Source: Dipteronia dyeriana (lineage: Eukaryota; Streptophyta; Magnoliopsida; Sapindales; Sapindaceae). Taken from it: a stretch of 64,000 nucleotides of DNA. This document shows, piece after piece, positions 1-11,864 of this stretch. A model generated the notes under the pieces. It had not been told where the DNA came from. It saw nothing but the letters and a program-made list of their open reading frames with translations, and searched no databases. Within the stretch, counting starts at the first letter, position 1. Each line of letters begins with the position of its first letter. Both the position numbers and the translations under genes were made by a program. The stretch is from contig CM065299.1 in the NCBI GenBank assembly GCA_032871835.1, positions 81,907,652 through 81,971,651 of the forward strand. The letters are read 5' to 3'.

Positions 1-825
1 GAGAATCATAATAAGACTGTTACGTCGATTTGCACTGGAAGAGTTGGGAAAGAGGGCGGAGACGAAGCAATGCAGTATAGAATCTTGAGTGTTGCTTTGG
101 ATGGGTATATGAAGGTTTTCAATTTTGGAAAAATGAAGGTTACTCATTCTATGAGGTTTCCGGCTCCTCTCATGTCGGTTGAGTTTTCGCCTGATTGTAT
201 GACTAGAGTTGTTGGGTCATCTAATGGTATTATATTTGCTGGGAGGACGAAGAAGAAGGAAAATGAGGAGCCTGTAGTAGGGAATTTTTGGAGTTTAGGG
301 AGAGTAGAGGAGAATAGAAAGCCTACACTGAGGCCTTCGTATTATAGGTACTTTCAGAGAGGGCAGAGTGAGAAGCCGAAGGAATGGGATTATGTAGTTG
401 CTAGACCAAAGAAGGTGAAATTGGGAGAGCATGATAAGCTGTTGAAGAAGTTTAGGCATAAGGAAGCATTGGTGTCGGTATTAAACGGTAAGAATCCGGA
501 AAATGTGGTGGCTGTGATGGAAGAGTTGGTGCCTAGGAGGAAGTTGTTGAAATGTGTTTCGAATTTGGATAACGAGGAGCTTGGATTGCTGCTGGGCTTC
601 ATGCAGAAGTACTCCACAGCTCCCAGATACTCTGGATTATTAATGGGTTTGATGAAGAAGGTTCTTGAGACACGGGCTGAAGATATCAAATCGTCTGATG
701 CATTGAAAGGTCACATTAGAAATCTTAAGCGGTCTATTGAGGAAGAGATAAGAATACAACAGTACTTGCAAGAGATACAGGGTATAATCTCTCCTTTACT
801 GAGGATTGCTGGAAGGGGGATTTAA
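1..825 (+). CDS. UTP15: UTP15, C-terminal part (U3 snoRNP / SSU processome WD40 protein), 5' end outside window
   Basis: This open frame runs from base 1 and so continues upstream of the window; the internal Met at base 70 is not the start. About 274 codons are visible. The first roughly 90 residues hold the end of a WD40 propeller (VALDGYMKVF, then FSPD and GSSNGIIFAG). The rest is the helical UTP15 C-terminal domain (LKKFRHKEAL, FMQKYS, and the basic end LKRSIEEEI). The family acts in the t-UTP subcomplex of the small-subunit processome in the nucleolus, linking rDNA transcription to 18S pre-rRNA processing. The frame ends with TAA at 823-825 and is not interrupted by an intron. It converges with SCC3. 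Confidence is high from the family pattern of WD40 end plus UTP15_C, although only the C-terminal half is seen. Confidence 0.92.
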   Translation, partial: ENHNKTVTSICTGRVGKEGGDEAMQYRILSVALDGYMKVFNFGKMKVTHSMRFPAPLMSVEFSPDCMTRVVGSSNGIIFAGRTKKKENEEPVVGNFWSLGRVEENRKPTLRPSYYRYFQRGQSEKPKEWDYVVARPKKVKLGEHDKLLKKFRHKEALVSVLNGKNPENVVAVMEELVPRRKLLKCVSNLDNEELGLLLGFMQKYSTAPRYSGLLMGLMKKVLETRAEDIKSSDALKGHIRNLKRSIEEEIRIQQYLQEIQGIISPLLRIAGRGI

Positions 826-2626
826 TAGCTTTCGTGTTCTTTATGGGATAGTTTTGTGCTACGTTTTGCCAGCTTGAGATTTTCTTTTTCTTTTTCTTTT
901 TCATGATGTTTTCTGCAATTTTGTTTAATTATAAATTAATGTATGTTTTCGGCTTCAGTCTGTAAGATGTTCTGACTGGAAATTGTGCTACAGAGCAAGG
1001 AAAAATATCATAACATACGCTTTTTTTGGCCAGCTCTCAATCATTGTCTCTCGAATGTGGTATGGAGTGCTCTCACAATTCACAATACCATATATGAGTA
1101 ATTGTACTTTTTTCTATTGGCATATATGAGAATTTTCAAACATAAAACAAGACTTATGTCCCTCCCCACCCTTAACCATTGGACTAGATAGTAGATAGCA
1201 CTTGACAACTAGGTAAGGGGTGCATATTCTCTTCCCGGGATATTAATTACTAAAGCATTTTTGTTCAGGTTAGTATGTTAATGGGGACGGATGTTGTGAA
1301 ACTGGGGCACTTCTAAGTTCCTGCTTCAATGCTTAATACGAGTCCATATTTTATCTTGTTTGGCATTAGTTGCTGTACATATGCGTATTGAGTTTTATGA
1401 AGTTGTGAGATGGGAAGGAATATCTCTATATCAGTAGACTGATGAAGAGGATTACTGAGACTGTGATATTCATTTCCAGATATTTGCGCCTTCCTTGTAC
1501 TGTGGTAAGTTGGGAACTGCCCCATCCCCCAAGCAATTGTCATCTGTGATTCTCACAGTATCTGTCATTCTGAACTATATACTACAATTATTTAGGCATT
1601 TATCATTCTCATTAACAGCGGTGAAAGAGATGATTATCGGCAGAATTAACACTGATGGCCAACTTTGAGAGTACCTTTTAATGCAGGGATGGTTTTGTAA
1701 ATCTTATGTCTGCAGAAATTGTACAAGATCTCACTCAAATCTTTAATTAGGCCATCAAAACTTGAAAAATTGAAACAACTGCTTCCAAATTAATGGACAG
1801 GACAGTTGTTTGAACAGTTAAATGAACAGAATCGCATTAGGTCTGAAATTCCGAGCACTGAGATGCACTTTAGGTCTATACAAATAAATGGTTGTAAATA
1901 TATGATTGCAAATGAAATGCATATGGTGCCTTTTCTTTTTATATTTCAGTTTTCTATCATTTGTGATTACTCTTGAATTGTAAATATTCTTTTGTTAAAA
2001 AAAAAAACTGATGAGATGAGGCCAAAATTTTCATAAAAATGTTTAGGGATACGATTATTCACCCATAGAGTGATGTTTGATACATCAGTTATCCAGCAAA
2101 AACTATACGGTGAGTAAGCATGAATTACAGATATATATATATATATAGAGCCTAACATAAACTACACCAGCATTACACAAGAAACTTCCAACTATCCTCT
2201 ACTCAGTAGTCTGCTGAATTTACGAGGATAAATGTACAAAATAATAAACAACATTGATCCAAGATCACCACCGCCTTTCAAGCTATATCCCATTGCCATA
2301 AAATATACATCATGGATATTGAAATTAATATTTCCTTAGTTGGGCACTCCTGCACAGTGAAAAATGTTATAGTCAAGTGCACAGTATAAAACTGAAAGCT
2401 TTCTCTCAATCACCATCATATTAACGTTTCCCCATTTATCAGAAATTAAGAATGACAAAATGATACAAGCTATAAATAAAATCTCTCTAGATGGTGAGTA
2501 AAAGAGTCAACTTTCTGCATGATCAATCTATATCTGCTTGTCATAATATTAAAATCAATCCCCAATAAAAGGCCACTCTTAGTTTGTCAATTCTGTCCAA
2601 GATCACAAGAACCAAATCCAACTCTC
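826..2626. other. Convergent intergenic region between UTP15 and SCC3
   Basis: No coding region can be supported here. The first 150-200 bases are probably the UTP15 3' UTR: T-rich, with AATTATAAATTAATG near 925. The right part, from about 2160, probably holds the 3' UTR of SCC3 on the opposite strand. A short (AT)n tract lies at about 2131-2147. The short frames present on both strands have no recognisable protein character. Confidence 0.6.
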
Positions 2627-5600
2627 TCATGCACTATGAATTGAAGGCTTTGAAGCTGAATGGATCGTCATATTTTGAATAAATGCAATTCTTATTTTAA
2701 ATCCATGAACGGGCATTCCAAAGTTGGGGCTTAAGAATCCTAAAGAAAAAAAAAAATGCAAAATTGATATTAGTAGTGCAGATATAATTGCATTTCATAC
2801 CTGATATTCTAGAAGCAGCTAAATTATCTGTAGCTCTTCTAGAAGTTCCTGTCTTTGTCTGGAGTTTGTTTTCTTCTCTTGAAACTCTCAATGACTTCAA
2901 TTTGGCCGATGACTTAAGCGAGTGTATCAAAGGAGCCTCATCGTCTTCCTCCTCGTCTTGCTTCTCTTCTTGATCTTGGGCATCTTCCTGATCAGATGCA
3001 CTAATTGAATCGTCTTCTGCACTTGAACTGTGTTCATCAAAGAGTCTCTTTCCCTCAATATTTTGCCGCTTCCGTGGACGTCCCCTTCGTCTTACAGTGT
3101 TACCTTCTTTCTCATCTGCAACATACTAATTATGTTAGCTCTGAAACACGGTCTTTTAAGGCTAGTGGCCAATTTAATAATGGATTGACCGTTAATGAAA
3201 AGGTGGCATGTTGGCGACTATCTTTTAAACAATGATGTATCACCAAACTGAAAAATAAATTGTAGAAAGATGCTTAAGAAACCACCATAAACACTATACA
3301 ACTTCCATTAAAACTATTTTTTAAACACTCGATCATCAAATAGAGCAACTGACATTCAAGATTGTTTTGTAAATGATTTGTAGTGTTCTAAGAACCTGGA
3401 CCATCTCCCAAGCTACTTCAAATTTCATTAATTTTAACCGTTACCCATGGAGAGCTCCTAAAATAACAAAAAACCTTGCTTAGATAAGCTCTTACTGAAA
3501 AAAAAAAAAATCTTTACATTTAAGCTAAGATTCGAATAACAAACTAAAATTTGGATTTTATTGAAGCCTTTGGTAAACAAACCATAAATAGCCACAGCAA
3601 CAATAATAGGTAGTTCCCCATGCAAACCATAACCCATGGCATGTCATATAAGAAGCAAATTCATCTAAAAGTCAGGACAAAGCCACAACAATGTCACCTT
3701 AGCAGACATGTTTCAAATAAAATAGCGAATAGCAATATTCTTGAGTTCGGAGAACAGTGAGGCAACTTTTCTTCCTTAAAGATGGTTGTTAGAAGTTAGT
3801 AAGCCACTCACAATAGTTTTAAACACTCTTAAGTCTCTAACACATATCCTCACATGCAAGACCAACATGCATACAACATCGCTCAAGCCTGGATAATGTC
3901 CCAAAGACAATATATTGTTTTCTTTGATACCATGTCCCAAAAGCTTATGTTGTAAGGAAAATGCCCAACAAATATCATATAAGCACTCTTAACAATAGTA
4001 AAACTGCAATAGTCTACAGCAGGTAATCCTTTCAGGTGATAAACATGATGCTATATTGCTGCCCCACAGATAACATTTTCCACATGAATGGATCTAAAAA
4101 AGGACAAAGAACTTGTGCAAATGCTAGCTTATAAGCACACACAACAAACTGGTGCATGCAGTGGATGTGACATTAATGAGTAACAAAGAAAGTTGGACAA
4201 GTTTTAATTCCTTTTGACCTGGAGAGAAGTATCCAAAACTTTAAAAAGTAAGAAAATGCAGTGGTAGATGACAAAGCCAGGGCAACTGTACCTTGATTTC
4301 CTTCATTCTTTGTATATTTTTCACGCAAACTTTCTACAAATGAGTTATAAGGACGCCAGCCACTGGGGTCTTCATCTGTGTTTATGTTCTCCGTTCGTTT
4401 TTGAACATCCTTCAACCTACATGCAAGTAAAAAAGTAATAAATGGTGCACTAACGCAGAATAAACAACAAAAAGGGAGAGCCTATTAAGGTACAATTTAG
4501 CATACTACTAGATGACAATATCAAAAAGAGAAATTCTTACATGTCCAGTACATCAGGTGTAGGAAGTTTTGAGACAAAATGAATCACAACACCTTCCAGG
4601 AAAGACAGCTGTTTTGGAGCATCTGCAAATGCATATTCAATGCCTTCTTTGACAAATTTTAAAATGTCTGGTCTATGCTTGGTCCGAGCGGCTCCCACGA
4701 AAGTCCCTGAAAGTCGAGCAGCCAGTTCCTTACATTCTACAAAAGACTTGTCTCTCAAGGATTTGTCATCACTTCTGGAAAGTTCCACCACATGTCGACC
4801 ATAGGCCTAGTTCAATCCAAAACAAGGAAATGTTTATATATACTGTCAAAAGCTTAAAAAACGCACACACTTCTAAGACTGGTTATATCACAAAATTTTC
4901 ATGCACTAGTGGATCTTAAGTCACAAAGTCTGGCACAAATTGTTTTATCTGACATTAATTATCTTGTCTTATAAGAATATGAATATCTACTCTTACTTAT
5001 CCTATGGGAAGTAAAATATTGTTTAAAAATATAAATATTACGAAAATATTAATATACAGAGCAATGAGCATTTAGACAGAAGCAACAAGAAAATTTATAG
5101 AACTGTTATTAAGAATTAAATTTATGCCGGCATTAAGTTGTCTTCTAAGGATTATCACATCACTGATGAATTGAAATGCCAGAAAATAGCTATAGACAAT
5201 CATCTATAAAATATTAATAATAATAAAAGCCAATAACACATGAAAATTGGCATGCTTAAAGGTAATAGAAAACAATGTCTTATAATAAAATTGACAACAC
5301 AATTGAATTAGCACACCATAATGATGAGAAAGACATTAGCATGTTTGACCAAATCTAGTTTCCAGCCATGAGTCTTACCCTTTTCATAGCTTCCAAAAAG
5401 ATATTTGAGATATCATCTTCTTTTTTCTTCAGAACAGTGATCAGATGCTTAACAATCTCTGTCACATTAGTTCCATGCATCACAAAATGAGAAATGATTT
5501 CTGGACCAAGATACTCCTGCATTTCATAATAAGCACATAAAAAAATATCACAGGACAAAATTGGAAAAAAATTGTTAGTAAATTAAAATACGCAGGTTTA

Positions 5601-8600
5601 GCGGTGGTTCCATATAACAATAATATACGGCCCAGATGTGACAGATTGTGTACCACAAGACAACAGATTCCACAAATACTCTAAACCCCCTCTATAACAG
5701 ACAAGAAAGATGGCGGGGGTCGGAGTACAAAATCAAAAACCTGTCTCAATTAGTGTATATGGACTATGACAATAACTCCCTATGAAAAAGTTCTATATAT
5801 GTCTTTGTGCAGTTAAGAATATGAAAACCATGCATTTAACATAAAACATATATGATCACCTTAGGTACTGCATCAGTTGCAATCAACTTTGCAGCAGCAA
5901 TCATGACAGCATCTCTATTAGTCTCCTCAACATACTCTTTGTTCACATCCTCATCTTCTGTCTCATCTGTGGCATACACATTGGAAGAATAATTTAAAGA
6001 TACAAAAATATATTAATAATAATAATACCGAAATGAATACTCACAAGAAATAAAAGTGTAAATCATGCAATTAGTCTTCATTAAGGACTTTTAAAGATGC
6101 TATCGTTCCTATCAATATGTTTTCCATGCAGATGAATGATTCATAAGATAACCAGTTTTAAAAACAAAACACTTGGCACTTTAGAAGAAATAAAGAAGAC
6201 AGTTACCTGAGATATTGAGCTGTTGTTCACTAAGTTTCCAAAACTTTTGAAGAACATGTGCATCAGGACAGTAACCTATTTTTTCAATCTTTGTTGAAGA
6301 AAAAATTGTCATTCTAAACAGACACCACATCTCTGCGAGTATAGTACAAACCTGAGCCACGACAGATTCATTAGATCAAATTGGGGTATCCAAGAAATAC
6401 TCGGTGCAAAATACGCTGACAGCATTCTAGTAATTGAAATTAATTTATCAAGGCAAAAAGTGCTCACTCTGCAAGCTAGCTGATTTCCAAGTTTACTTCC
6501 TTCTTCAACTGTGGAAGAGGTATTAAGGAAGTACTCAAGTTCCTCAAATAAGGTATTGCGTTTCAGCAGTAGGGAAGACAATGACGCTTCAGAGACAGTT
6601 TCAGAATTTATAATTGAGTGCAGAGACCACACTAAATGCAAATACATATTGAGAAGCAGGAAACCAACAACCTGGATGAATATGAGCATGCAGAATAACA
6701 GTAAGAAAAAGGGTAGAGAAAAAACAATGCATGATGCTTTTATCAAAAGGTCATTTTACACACCTCTTCATCCAAGTTTCTACAATGTTGGAGAATCATC
6801 ACAATGTCCTCATACAAGCTTTCGATTGGTACAGCCTTTGACAACTGAAGCTCATATAACCTTTTCAAATTTACAAGAAGAGAATATTCGTCACCACCAC
6901 CCTGCAGATTAATAGCATATTACATTTTATTTAACTGGCCTTACAATCAATTAAAAATGGTCAAAATAAAGATTACCTCTACTCCTTTAATTGCAGATTT
7001 AAGCTTAGCAATAAGCTCATCTTCAACTTCCTTTAATTTATTACGGGAAAAATCTTGCAGCTCTCCTTGACTCTCAGTAGAACAAAACTTGAAAGATTTC
7101 ACACAAGATCTCAGTGCATCCTTTTCACCATGTTTAAAAAATGCATCTTTAATGAGCTGAAGGGCGGTTTTGAAATTCTGAAAGATCAAGCAAATGTGGC
7201 AAGCACTTTAACCAAGTTAAAAATATCATCTAATAACTTGAATCTGCAAGCAATTTAGTCACCCACCTGCTCTTGTCTCTTCAAGGAATAAATCTCAAGA
7301 TTCATATATACAATAATCTCAACTAGTGAAGGCACTTTTGCTTTGTCAGCCATGAATTTACGTAATAGAAGAGGATAGTTCTTCATCATGGCAATAGTTA
7401 TGTCCCTTCTGTTGTTTTCAAGAACCTCCTGAAATTTGAAATTTACAATTTTTAAAGTTTCACAGAAAGAAACTCATTTTGTTCTGGAGAAAATTTACTG
7501 GCAAAGTGCACAAACAGGTTGTTAAATTTCTATAAAGCATATTTAAGAGAGAATAAACAAAAGCATGGAATCAAAACTAATTAAATTTCTAAGTGCATCC
7601 TTTTCACCATGTTTTTTAACTCTTTGTGGATAAAAAACAATCATTCAGAATCAACTAAGTGTCTAAGTTATTTATGCATACAATATTCAGGTATGAATCA
7701 TCATTCAAATTCAATGAAAAGACCTACTTCTACCTAATATTTGTTTCTTAAGACAAGGCCTACATTCCAAGACCAACACTCATACATAGTCTAGATATTT
7801 TGTTCCATTTACAAATACTTTTGCCTATGAAAAAAAAAGGTAACTAGAACCAAGAACATGAAGAAATGTATAACTCAAAATTCCATGTGAACAGAAGAAA
7901 AGTAATAAAGCTCAGGATTTACACACTTTTTGAGCTTTATTGTAATATTGCTTTCGATTATCAGATGCAGGAACAATTCTCTCTCCGACAGCCTTTCTGA
8001 CAGATGCAAAAAGAAGTCTAATCAAGTTTGTTCCATCATCATCATTAAGCTCAATCAGAGGGTTCTCATCCAAAAGTATGGAGATTACACACTTCCAGTC
8101 CTGCATGACAAGTACAGATTGGCATTTCAATTAGTAGAACACATCTTACATGAAGCAAAGATTCGTAGAATATCTAACACTCATCATCAATGTTCTTAGT
8201 ACTGTTATTTGATAATTATAAAACCACTGAATACAACAAATCAACAATAAAACGACCAAGATAAGTTGGATTGGGTTGAAACTTGAAAGTAAATCAAACC
8301 CAACTGTCAAATCGAAAAATGTTACCCATACCAGCCCAAACCAGTTTTGAATAACAATCGTTCTAATTTAAATCTTTAATCAATTTAGACCAGACTGGTT
8401 CAGCTAAGTGGAAGTCCCATGCAACCTTGGTTCAAATAAGAATATTCTGCAGAACACTTCCAAGCTCCAACTGAATTTTTAAAACAGAAGCCATGGCCTG
8501 CCCACTGGCCAGGTTTTGTCACATTTCCTTTCACGTTTTCTTTCCCTCTCTTGGACCAAGTCACATTTCTGTCTTTCAGAGAGTTATAGCATACCTTCAT

Positions 8601-11508
8601 GGCCTTCATGTACTCCCAAACATCATCAATAACGTAGATACTTAAAATTGGATCTGCTGAAAACTCCCTTAATATTTGCAGCATTCTGCCCAGATGGACC
8701 TCAGAGGAATCACTGTCATTGCCTGGAAAGAACATTGTTATAGCATGAGTGCTTTACGTATCATGATTGTAGTTTAAACATGGTATAATATAAAGAAGAA
8801 ACAGAACCTTTTGAGCCAGATTGGGTGCTGTTAAATTTTTGCGCAATCAGGTGATCATACACTAATTCCCCAATGGCACGCCTAATTTCTGGAGGATCGT
8901 CAATAAGCAAATCATACAAAGGACCCAAGTCGTCATCAGGTAGAAGCTGATGTCTGCAGGAGACCACAAGATCCATTTCAGTGCCAAGCCTTAGCACGGA
9001 AATTTAGATATTAACATAATTAAGCCTGGGAGAATCATAAGAGGCAGTTACCGAAGTAATTGTTTCACAAGTCCTATGGCACAAACAGCTACCGGAACAT
9101 CAATATCATCAGCAAGTTCAATCATCCGGCTAGAAAATCTTTCAGAAAACAGACCAAGAGTTGGCACATTATCATCCACCTCATAAAGGTTTTGTAGTGC
9201 AAGGACAGCTGCTCTTCTTACACCAGCACTCTTTAGATGCAAGAAGATGAAAAACATAAAGTTAGGCTTGCGTCATGCATAAGCTGAAAGTACACACAAC
9301 TCAAAAAAAAAAATACTTTATCATTCAGTGTCCATCCAAGATACTTTAAGTATAGATCCTGCAAGAAGAATGAAGGATATGACAAAATCCAAACACCAAG
9401 TGACTTTATGCATGACATTCGTATGGTAGGATCAATATCTCGGTACCGGTGAACAAATAACCTTCAAAAGCAACATATAAGATAGTTAAAACATGATAAT
9501 TATTTTTCTATCCTCAACAATAATGCTGTCATAAGATCTTACCCGGTGAATATTTTGCGCATCATATCCTCTAGGTCAGTAATATTCGTATGAGTCATTG
9601 ACAACCTTTTGTTTAATGACTCCACACGAGGCCCGTCAACCCGTTTCTTCTTTTCAGCATTCAATTGTCGCTGAGTGGTTTCTCGCTGTGTACCAAGCAT
9701 TTTGGCTACAGATATAAAGGATGTTACAAGTTGGAGACCCATCAATGAAGCAACTTGACGGTAAACTCTTGGAGGAGTGCTGCGTAAGGTTAGCACCAGG
9801 TCAATTAAATTAAATTAAGTAATTTGTAAAATTAATTAAAATTACAGAACATTATAAGGGTTTAGTACTAACCATGAGAGAGCAATTATATAGTCCATGC
9901 ACTTGTCAAACAAAACCTTATCAAACAATGGTCCATTCTGGCACTCAACAACTAAATTGTCCCAAAATGAAACAAGGTTATCCTTGAAGTTCTTGAATTC
10001 CTTCTTTTTTGAACTTTGATAATCTTCTACTTCCCCCTAAGATTCCAGAGTTAAGCCAACACTTCAAGCACAACAACTTGATGCACAAGATGCATGAAGG
10101 CTAGACAGCCTAAGATACTGATTTTCACATAAGAATTTAATAAAGGAGCATTCAAGTGATGGTTGTGAAAAGGAAACGAGATAACGTATGAATGCATGAG
10201 TTCAGGATACTCTTCTCGCCAGATTCACCAGAGCAACCACAACATCATCGACATCGATCTCATCCAGTGACTCTCCGCGGATATAATATTTAGCTCCGCA
10301 TGCCTAGACGAGTGTACGTTGTGAGTTACAGATTCAAAAGTAGAACTTCAATATACAGTTGGCAAACCACGATTTGTATTAATGATTCAAAATTCTCATA
10401 TTACCTCAAATAACATTGTTAAGAGTTCGGCCATTGCAGGCTTTGCATCCTTTTCATATCGCTCAACCCAAAGCTTCACTACTTGAGGAATAAGTTTTCC
10501 AATACCTTTGATAGCTTCTGCAGAAGTTTAAAATAACAACATTAAATCCATGTATCAATATTCATATAAAAAAAAAGGGTCCTAGATGAGGCTCTTGATG
10601 ACACACACATAACAAAGATGAATTCAGTAAAACACTAAACCTACAGGCAAATATCTAGAGTCATCTTTAACACCAAGGGTCACATAAGTTAGATTTGATT
10701 CAACAAATCCAATTCCTATTTTGTCATTTATTATACAGTATTAGTGTATTACGAAGTGATATCAATGTAATTTGAATTTAAAAATCTCTCCTAGTTTGAA
10801 CACGTGTTATCATATCATGAGGCTGTAAGATTATATCCAAAGCAGTTATATTCCACAAATTTATATGATTTTCTAGATATTAATGCAAACATCCATATTT
10901 TCAATATTAATTACAAACGGCAAATATATAATTAACAAAAATTCAACCAAAAAAGACTATAAACAAAAAAGTAAGTCACAGGTAGAACAGCTGATGCAGC
11001 AAATTAAGTTGATCTCCCTTCACAATTGGCCATTACTCAGTCAGTAATCACCAGATTTTTCTTACAATACACTTGTGACCAAGTCTCTACTCAAAATTCT
11101 AACGCCATTTTCAAAATCAAAGCCGTCTATGTACGCATGTACGAGAGTATGCAAATCAAATGATTCCAGACCGTAGACTTTTAGTTACTTTACCGATCAA
11201 GCTTAGTTCAGTTTTCTGCTCGGAGGCAGCGGTCCCTTCCGTGGCACGACTGCGCTTAGTTCTAAGACGAATTTCTTCAAAGTCGTCAGGTGAACCCTCA
11301 CGGTCCACCATGTTGGGGCTCTGACCACTCGCATCGCTGGTCCGGTCCTGATCATCTCTATTAGCACTACTTTTAGTTACCTTCCTTTTCTGCACAACAT
11401 CCAAACAGGTCAACGGTGAGTATAGAATAGTCAGAAAAAAAGTGAGTGGGAGTGAAATTCAAGACTAACCGGACGTCGTGATGAGGTCTCAGGTAGGTCC
11501 TCTTCCAT
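2627..11508 (-). CDS. SCC3: Cohesin subunit SCC3 (STAG/SA family), complete 22-exon gene
   Basis: The protein is the HEAT-repeat subunit of cohesin. It binds the SCC1/RAD21 kleisin and is needed for sister-chromatid cohesion in mitosis and meiosis. I read 22 exons from GT-AG signals: 11470-11508, 11194-11389, 10405-10517, 10211-10303, 9873-10036, 9543-9779, 9317-9461, 9052-9230, 8808-8953, 8595-8722, 7927-8100, 7267-7428, 6977-7177, 6764-6901, 6468-6671, 6207-6351, 5860-5966, 5379-5516, 4541-4806, 4292-4416, 2801-3115, 2627-2739. They sum to 3528 nt (1175 aa) and all phases agree. The STAG domain lies near residues 150-280 ([18 protein letters not shown]). The stromalin conservative domain follows at about 281-365 ([25 protein letters not shown]). 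An AT-hook-like [10 protein letters not shown] is near residue 1045, with a Ser/Asp/Glu-rich tail. The start ATG is at 11508-11506. The last exon is the least certain part, because the end of the family is poorly conserved. Confidence 0.95.
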
Positions 11509-11512
11509 GACC

Positions 11513-11520
11513 TAGGGTTT
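11513..11520 (-). promoter_or_regulatory. Telo-box-like motif next to the SCC3 start codon
   Basis: AAACCCTA on the - strand lies 5 bases upstream of the SCC3 ATG, so probably in the 5' UTR. Telo boxes (AAACCCTA) are known near transcription starts of plant genes for growth and cell-cycle functions. An 8-base motif can occur by chance, so this is only suggestive. Confidence 0.4.
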
Positions 11521-11623
11521 GTGAAGCCTGAGAATTTGAAGTGAAATTCTACAGAGAAGAAGCCGAGAAGTGAAAAATGATTTTTGCCCTAGATTTGCAA
11601 AAATTGATGAGAAATAAGAAATC

Positions 11624-11633
11624 TCCCGCCAAA
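11624..11633 (-). promoter_or_regulatory. E2F-type site upstream of SCC3
   Basis: TTTGGCGGGA on the - strand matches the E2F consensus (TTTSSCGS) and lies about 116-125 bp upstream of the SCC3 ATG. E2F/DP factors drive S-phase genes in plants, and cohesin loads in S phase, so the site fits the gene. No other promoter element is claimed. The first transposon begins about 230 bp further upstream. Confidence 0.55.
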
Positions 11634-11864
11634 TGAAAATTGTGGGTTTTATGATCTCTTTTGATGGTGGGTGATTATGCGTTTAAGCGTAGTGTATCGA
11701 TGTACTGGATCCGCTCTACCTAATACGTCAAACGGAGATGAAGTTGACTGACGAGTGACGACGTCGTTTCTTCATTTTCAACACTCTTCACTGTTAGCGT
11801 CATAGCGAATATTTACTGTTTGCATCCTTTTTTTAGTTAGAGAGGATATTAAGAGTGTCGAAAC

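Noticed and set aside
1436..1575. Possible C/D box snoRNA (TGATGA near 1441, CTGA near 1571)
   Set aside because: The box spacing is too long, no terminal stem pairs the ends, and no clear guide stretch is seen.
6511..6912. 133-codon + strand frame over SCC3 exons 14 and 15
   Set aside because: It is antisense to well-supported SCC3 exons and crosses an intron without protein character.
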